From positions 41,225,142-41,289,141 of the forward strand of contig NC_051072.1 of the NCBI RefSeq assembly GCF_004664715.2: a DNA stretch of 64,000 nucleotides, written 5' to 3'. Positions 58,946 to 64,000 of this stretch are shown one piece after another. Positions within the stretch are counted from its first letter, which is position 1. Each line of letters starts with the position of its first letter. A program made the position numbers and the translations under genes. This stretch comes from Peromyscus leucopus. Taxonomy: Eukaryota > Chordata > Mammalia > Rodentia > Cricetidae. A model generated the notes under the pieces. The model was not told the origin of the DNA, made no database searches, and saw nothing but the letters and a program-made list of their open reading frames with translations.

Positions 58946-59539
58946 CTAGTGGTAAAAGTGACAAAGCTCACAAAATGCTGACTGGGTGTGAGCGACAGTT
59001 TGCGAAAACCCCTGAAGGAGCTGGGCTTTATGTCTAGGGATGTAGATGAAACAGGCAGTTCACAAGTGTGTAGGGTTCATGAGGAGAGTGAATTTGAGCT
59101 TAGAAGACTCAAAGAAAGGACGGAGGCGTTGAGTGGCAGCGAAACTAGCTTCGGGAGACAAGTTTGTTTTCTTAAATAGAGGTAGAGAGGGGCAGTTGAA
59201 ACCCAGGCCACGTGTGAATAAAGTGGGGAAGGTTGCCCATTACTTGTGTTCTTTGTATTAGAAATGTTGTCTATGATTAAGAGGAAACATTGAAGACTCC
59301 ACTACAATGACAAATAGAGAAGCTAAAGAAGAAGCAAGTTTAATTCTCTGTGTGGTTAAGGCTGGCCACTCACCAGGTCAACCTGTAGAACCCATCAAGG
59401 CTAAAACATACATAATTCTATCCAGACCCACTCCATCAGACAGTGAATTTATTTGAGTGTTTGGGACCATTCCCAATTAAGTAAACAAATGAACACAACA
59501 CCAACCTTACAGGACCAGCTAAGGGGCTGTCTCTAGAAA
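58946..59539. other. No feature recognised
   Basis: Unique-looking sequence without a recognisable family or exon. Confidence 0.4.
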
Positions 59540-59830
59540 TACCATTTTCCCAAAACAAATGGTCTCCTAATAACCAAATGCAATAACACAATCTTGTCTA
59601 GACTCCTGCTTTGTGCTATAAATTATAATTCTTTGAGATGAGGAAAATTTGAATTGGGATTAAAATGTGAGATTAGCGTTCATTTTTAAGGCATGAGAAT
59701 GGCACTATTATCATATAAGATAGTGTTTATGTTTTAATAGTCTCATAATTAAATATTTATATTTAAGAGGCATGGAATAAAATGACACAGCAATTAGGAT
59801 TTGTGTTTAAAAAAACATTTAAGCAAAAAG
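59540..59830. promoter_or_regulatory. Candidate conserved non-coding element I
   Basis: Repeat-free AT-rich segment with 'tgctataaattataattctt' at 59615-59634, 'gagattagcgttcattttta' near 59668 and 'ctcataattaaatatttata' near 59743. It has many homeodomain-type cores. AT richness alone gives such cores by chance, so support is weak. Confidence 0.28.
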
Positions 59831-60149
59831 AAGGATGGATGGAACAAGAGGTTCAGAATCACAATTGTTGAATCAAGTCAAGGACCACAGGCGGTTATAC
59901 TATTAGAAAATAGTTGTACTATTTTCTCCATGTGAAGCCTGTCTGAAATGTTCACCACAAAAGTTAAAAACTAGTTCAGTTCAAATAAAACTAGTTTCTT
60001 ACAATTTTCATTGTAACATCTCTGTCTAGGTGGATGGCTCTCATCTCCTACAACTCTTCCTTTAAGCTACGCCTAAGAGTCAGACTACATCTATGAACCA
60101 CAGATACATCACCCGCCCTTATGTATCAAAGCAGCATCAAGAAAGCAAT

Positions 60150-60520
60150 GGGGGCTAGGTTGTGTCCTCTAGGTTCATGTTAAGGACCCAACCCTAGTGC
60201 TCCAGAATGTGTGTCTACAAAGATGTAATTAGGTAAAGGCAAAAAAAAAAAAAAAAAAAAAAAAAGGCTTATGTAGGCATGCGGGAAGCTGTCTGTTTGG
60301 GAATATAGGATTTTCAGGAAGGTGATTAGGTTAGAGTGAGGCAGTGGGTAGACATTAGCCTGGTATAGCTGGTGTTCTTGTGATAAAGAGAAACACCAAG
60401 GGACAGGGGCACCAAGCAAAGAGGCAGCAAGAGGGTGGCCGTCCATAGACCAGACACAGAGGCCTTGGAGGAGACCAGTCCCATCAGCATCTAGATCACA
60501 GACTTCAACCTCTAAAAACG
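60150..60520 (+). mobile_element. Ancient MLT1-like (MaLR) LTR with inserted A run
   Basis: 'gttgtgtcctctaggttcat', 'atgtaattaggtaaaggc', then after a 25-A run (60241-60265) 'aggtgattaggttagagtga', 'gataaagagaaacaccaagg', 'agagggtggccgtccataga' and 'agatcacagacttcaacctc' follow the order of ancient MaLR LTRs (gtgattaggt, agagacaccagag, aggcggccgtctgcaa, tctcggacttccagcct). The A run interrupts it. Confidence 0.6.
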
Positions 60521-61929
60521 AAAGGAAGCATGTGTGGTGTGGCCCTCCAGCCCGTGTCTCAGGCACACTGGTCCAGGAGGGGACAGAGATGGGGGGACCT
60601 GCCTCTGTTGAGGCTATTTCCCTTGTCCTGCAGGCACTTCACTCTTGGCTGGGATGCTGTGTTTCCCTCCTCCTCGTCTTCTCTTGGTTTCAGGAGTACA
60701 GGCGTGAGACTGTGGCTGTGGGTTGTCTTACATTTGCCAGATCTGTGCCTGAACCACGGACTGTCACTTTCCTGAGGCCACGTTGGTCCGTCCAGTGCGT
60801 CTCCTTCCAGAAGGTGCCACCTCATCTTCAGACACAAATTACCCCTGGGAGGTTATGGAAATTTAAAAATAAATAAATAATAAACTACTTGAGGGATTAC
60901 AGTACAATAGTAGCCTATAATTCCACTCTTCATCTCTACTGAAAGAGAAACAGTGCCCCAGTACGGAAAGCATTTATTATATCTTAAAAGAAAGCTCTTA
61001 TTTCTGGTTCAGAGATTCAACATGGCATTTATAATTATATTCTGGAGTCAATACTGTTAAAAATTTGGGCTTTCATGCTAAAAGTGATTTTTAAAAAAAC
61101 ATATATAATTACCTACTAATTCTCCCCAAATGGTGTGACTTGCCTTTTTTTTTAGATCATAACTCATCTTAAACAATCTATTTTTTTTTCTTTTTGAGGA
61201 AGTCTAAAATAACACATGGGTGGCTCGGCCTTGGCATAGCTAAACCCTGGAACATTAAACTGAAGTCATAACAATGGGTAATATTTTAATATAATGGAAA
61301 ATGATCATTAACTTTTCTAGACAGGAAGGAAATGAATTTTCCTCATTGTACACATTCTGAGAAAAAAATGAGGATAAGACTATTTCAAAGGATGTTCTAC
61401 CTCATTCAAATGGGCTTTAAGTACCATCCTGACAATAGACTCAGAGTCTGGTGTCAGCAAACTGAGCAAACAGAGCGACTGAGGAAAGAATGAGGCATGA
61501 TGCCTCTCCAAAACATATGCAGATGAACTTGAGATTTCAGAGGATGATTAATCCTACACAGTAGTCAAGTGCCTTCCCAAGGGTCTCTCTCAGATCTCAG
61601 GTAAATCGCAGTCTTTATCACATCCCTTCCCCCCTGACTCAAAGCGAATATCCTATTAAGCCTTCATAAGCCCTTTTCAACTTAAAATGGGACATAGTAA
61701 TATTAAAAATGTGCATTTATTAAATATTCTATGAAAGTCACAAAACCTTCAAAAATATTTTCCTTAGACACCTGGGACAGTAGCTGTATTTCAGAAGCTG
61801 TGAGTCTCCAAAGTTCCCATTGCTCCAATTTCAATTACAGCCCTCCCACCCCGCTCCCAGTGAGTCTTGTCTTGTTCTGTTTTTTCTAGTCACCTCCATT
61901 TATTTCTTTTTTTGTTTTTTCTGTGACTG
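60521..61929. other. No gene recognised
   Basis: Unique-looking sequence. Three overlapping frames at 60530-60876 have no domain. The part at 61000-61500 is AT-rich and repeat-free with no convincing element boundary. Confidence 0.42.
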
Positions 61930-62480
61930 CATTCTTCAACTATCCAAATATAAACAGTTGTATAATAGACACACATTCCAGGACTCCCTTCCAAACACGG
62001 GCTGCCAAGTCAAATCAAAGGGGACCAGAGACCAGACTCATTATTCCAGTGATCACACACTAGTTAAGGAAATAACAGAAAGCCGGCCAATATTTCAGCA
62101 ATTAGGGCGAAGTGACCAGCCAATTTTGTTTCCTTCTCTTTGTGTTTTATCATTTATGGAACTCACGGCTATAGCCACAGTGTTCCGAGGATCCCTGGGT
62201 CTCTATTGAACTCACTCTGGCAGGTAACTATTACAGAAATAGACATAGGCTGTCTTCCTCCTGCCCCCATCAAAGAGCAGCTCATTGTTTCACGGATTTG
62301 GAACAAGTTACCCCACCCAAATGAGCAACATTGCTCGCTGCCCTTATGGCACTGAGTGTGTGCCCTTCAGTCGACGGGTACTCCTTCCAGCAAGGCTGGC
62401 CATCTACAACAGTTGTATCTCGGTGTCCCTTAAGCTGAGTGTCATTTGTAGCTGGCAAGACTATTTGCAGTTTGCGTCAC
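61930..62480. promoter_or_regulatory. Candidate conserved non-coding element J
   Basis: Repeat-free segment with retained CpGs ('agccggccaatatttcagca' at 62083-62102, 'attagggcgaagtgaccagc', 'cagtcgacgggtactccttc') and 'cagtgatcacacactagtta'. The frames at 61820-62355 and 62285-62644 shift without domains. Regulatory function is inference. Confidence 0.3.
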
Positions 62481-64000
62481 TGATTAGAACTTTGTCACAG
62501 ATCAACTTTCTGTCCACCTGCCTTGCTCTAGTCTCCGATGAAGCCCTGGGGCACAAATGTCTGCCGGGTGAGCTCCCTGTGACCCTGGCAAGCCCTGGAT
62601 GGGCCCACCCTCCCCTGGGAGAAAAAGAGAATACAGAATTCTGAGGCATTCATGAGCCTCATTCCTGCCTTTCTATCAGCTCTCTGCTTGGCTTCCCTCT
62701 GGCCTGGGGTACCACAGCCTGGCAACAGAGCAATGTTTGTGCCTGCATGATGTCCTGTGATTAAGGGGGGGAAATTAATCACCACCTCTCAAATAGCAAA
62801 ACAAACAAACAAAAGCCCGAGCTTTTAGAAAAGGAATTCAGGCTTGTATCGTGAATGTTAGGATTCCAATGGAGTCTGTAAAAAATGAAAATGATTGCTC
62901 ATGAGAGTAACTTAATTTACCATATCCTTCCTCCTTCCCATCCTCCTCCTCTTTTTTAAATCAAGGTCTTTAGCTTCGTAATAAAAGGCAAAATTGGGTC
63001 AGAGTTGGAGAAGACTGAGAAAGAATAGAAAAGCCGATAAAATTAAAAATAAAAATGTCTACCATCCTTTTTTCCATAGACTCTTCCACTGCACACAGGA
63101 GATCGGTCAACAGGTCTTCCAGTCACCATCTCTTACTGAAACAGGGTCAACAAACATGACACACTGGAGTCTCTCTCTCTCTGCCCCCCCACTCTCCCCC
63201 CGCCCCCGCCCCTCCACTTTTCACTGTGGTATAGTAAATACAGAGACGCTGAGAAGTAGAAAATGCCAAAGGAAGACTAGGCAGGAGGGTGCGAGAGTGC
63301 GGCGGATGGGGCAGCATTGTGAGGAGACAGTGGAAATCATTGACCGTGCAGAGTCTGAGCGCCGGTCCTGGAAATCATCTGCAAAAAAACGCACCAACTC
63401 CCACTCCGGAGTACAGCACTGCTGACGCGCGCAGTAATGAGAACAAGAGGGACAAACCCAACATGTTGGCTGCCGATGCTCATTCACTCTTCACTTCCGT
63501 TCACAGAGCATCCTGGCAGGCATCCACAGCGCCATATGCTTTCGGGAAGTGGGGAGGCTGAATGCTGTGGCTGTGGGGAATTGAGCCTTATTGCTTCATA
63601 AGATTCCTGGTGGTAGAGCTATTCTGCACAAGAACACGTCCCCATAGGTGTGCTCCAGGAATTGCAGAATAAAGAAGGGACTTCGGAGAAAGCCTTACAC
63701 AGTTGGGTAGTGGGATCCCTGAGAGGCAAGGCTCCTGCACCAAGTCCTACAGCCTTCCGTCTGCAACTCCTGACCACGTTTGAGTCTTAGGCTCCTGGCT
63801 TTAGTCTGTGGCTTTAAGAGGGATGTTATGGGTGTTGATTGCAGTACAGTGCCTCCAATACTTTCAGTAAATCTAGGATTTTTTTCTTCTCTTTAATGCC
63901 AAAGAATTAATATTAATAAATTAATGAAGTTAATTAATTAAATCTAAATAATTAATAAAAAGAAAGGGGGAGAGAGAGAAGAATGAGGGAAATGCAGACT
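62481..64000. other. No gene recognised; CpG-retaining patch
   Basis: A CpG-retaining patch lies near 63290-63430 ('gagagtgcggcggatggggc', 'gagcgccggtcctggaaatc', 'ctgctgacgcgcgcagtaat'). It has neither the length nor density of a CpG-island promoter. AT-rich 'ttaattaattaaatc'-type sequence fills 63890-63960 and a polypurine run follows. Frames at 62994-63561 have no domain. Confidence 0.4.

Noticed and set aside
60530..60876. Three overlapping frames as a candidate exon
   Set aside because: No domain, no frame preference, and no splice-site pattern that singles one out.
63290..63430. CpG-island promoter
   Set aside because: Too short and too sparse in CpG, with no TATA or initiator arrangement or following exon recognised.
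63885..63960. AT-rich TTAATTAA sequence as a replication origin or matrix attachment site
   Set aside because: AT richness alone is not evidence, and nothing else in the sequence supports it.

Overview
This is a non-coding stretch of a rodent genome, most likely a cricetid (deer mouse, vole or hamster group). The evidence is the repeat content: B1, B2/B3 and B4 SINEs, a rodent Lx-type LINE-1 3' end, rodent MaLR LTRs, a B1 carrying the 'gctttgcgcctttcctgg' segment I associate with cricetids, and two kinds of LTR (8128 and 35822; 25705) that I know from cricetid rather than mouse sequence. Family names come from recognising consensus features by eye; no library search was run.

I found no protein-coding exon, tRNA, rRNA, CRISPR array or bacterial-type system. 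Every long open frame is explained by a microsatellite, a minisatellite, an old transposon or chance. The window therefore looks like a gene desert or large intron.

Layout: 1-5 kb holds MaLR LTR fragments, the 5' half of an ancient antisense L1 and a 42-bp minisatellite. 5-11.7 kb has a B3 SINE, simple repeats, a class II LTR and a MaLR LTR. 11.7-19.2 kb is poor in repeats and holds several unique segments with retained CpG and ATTA cores; these are candidate conserved regulatory elements. 19-25.6 kb has ancient MIR, MLT1-like and B4 fragments. At 25.6-26.4 kb a solo LTR with a perfect 6-bp target duplication splits a polypurine tract. 26.5-35 kb is mostly unique, with another MaLR LTR at 32.1 kb. 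An LTR followed by a lysine-type primer-binding site lies at 35.8 kb. At 36.4-43.6 kb a degraded antisense L1 is cut up by an Lx L1 3' end, a B2, two B1s, a B4 and simple repeats. 44.6-48.7 kb has a SINE cluster. 48.7-64 kb is mostly unique, with a few SINEs, a diverged duplicated segment, an MLT1-like LTR and more candidate regulatory segments.

The most useful leads are the paired candidate regulatory segments (11.8 and 18.1 kb), the minisatellite that is open on both strands, and the two class II LTR insertions. Nothing here supports an undescribed multi-gene system.
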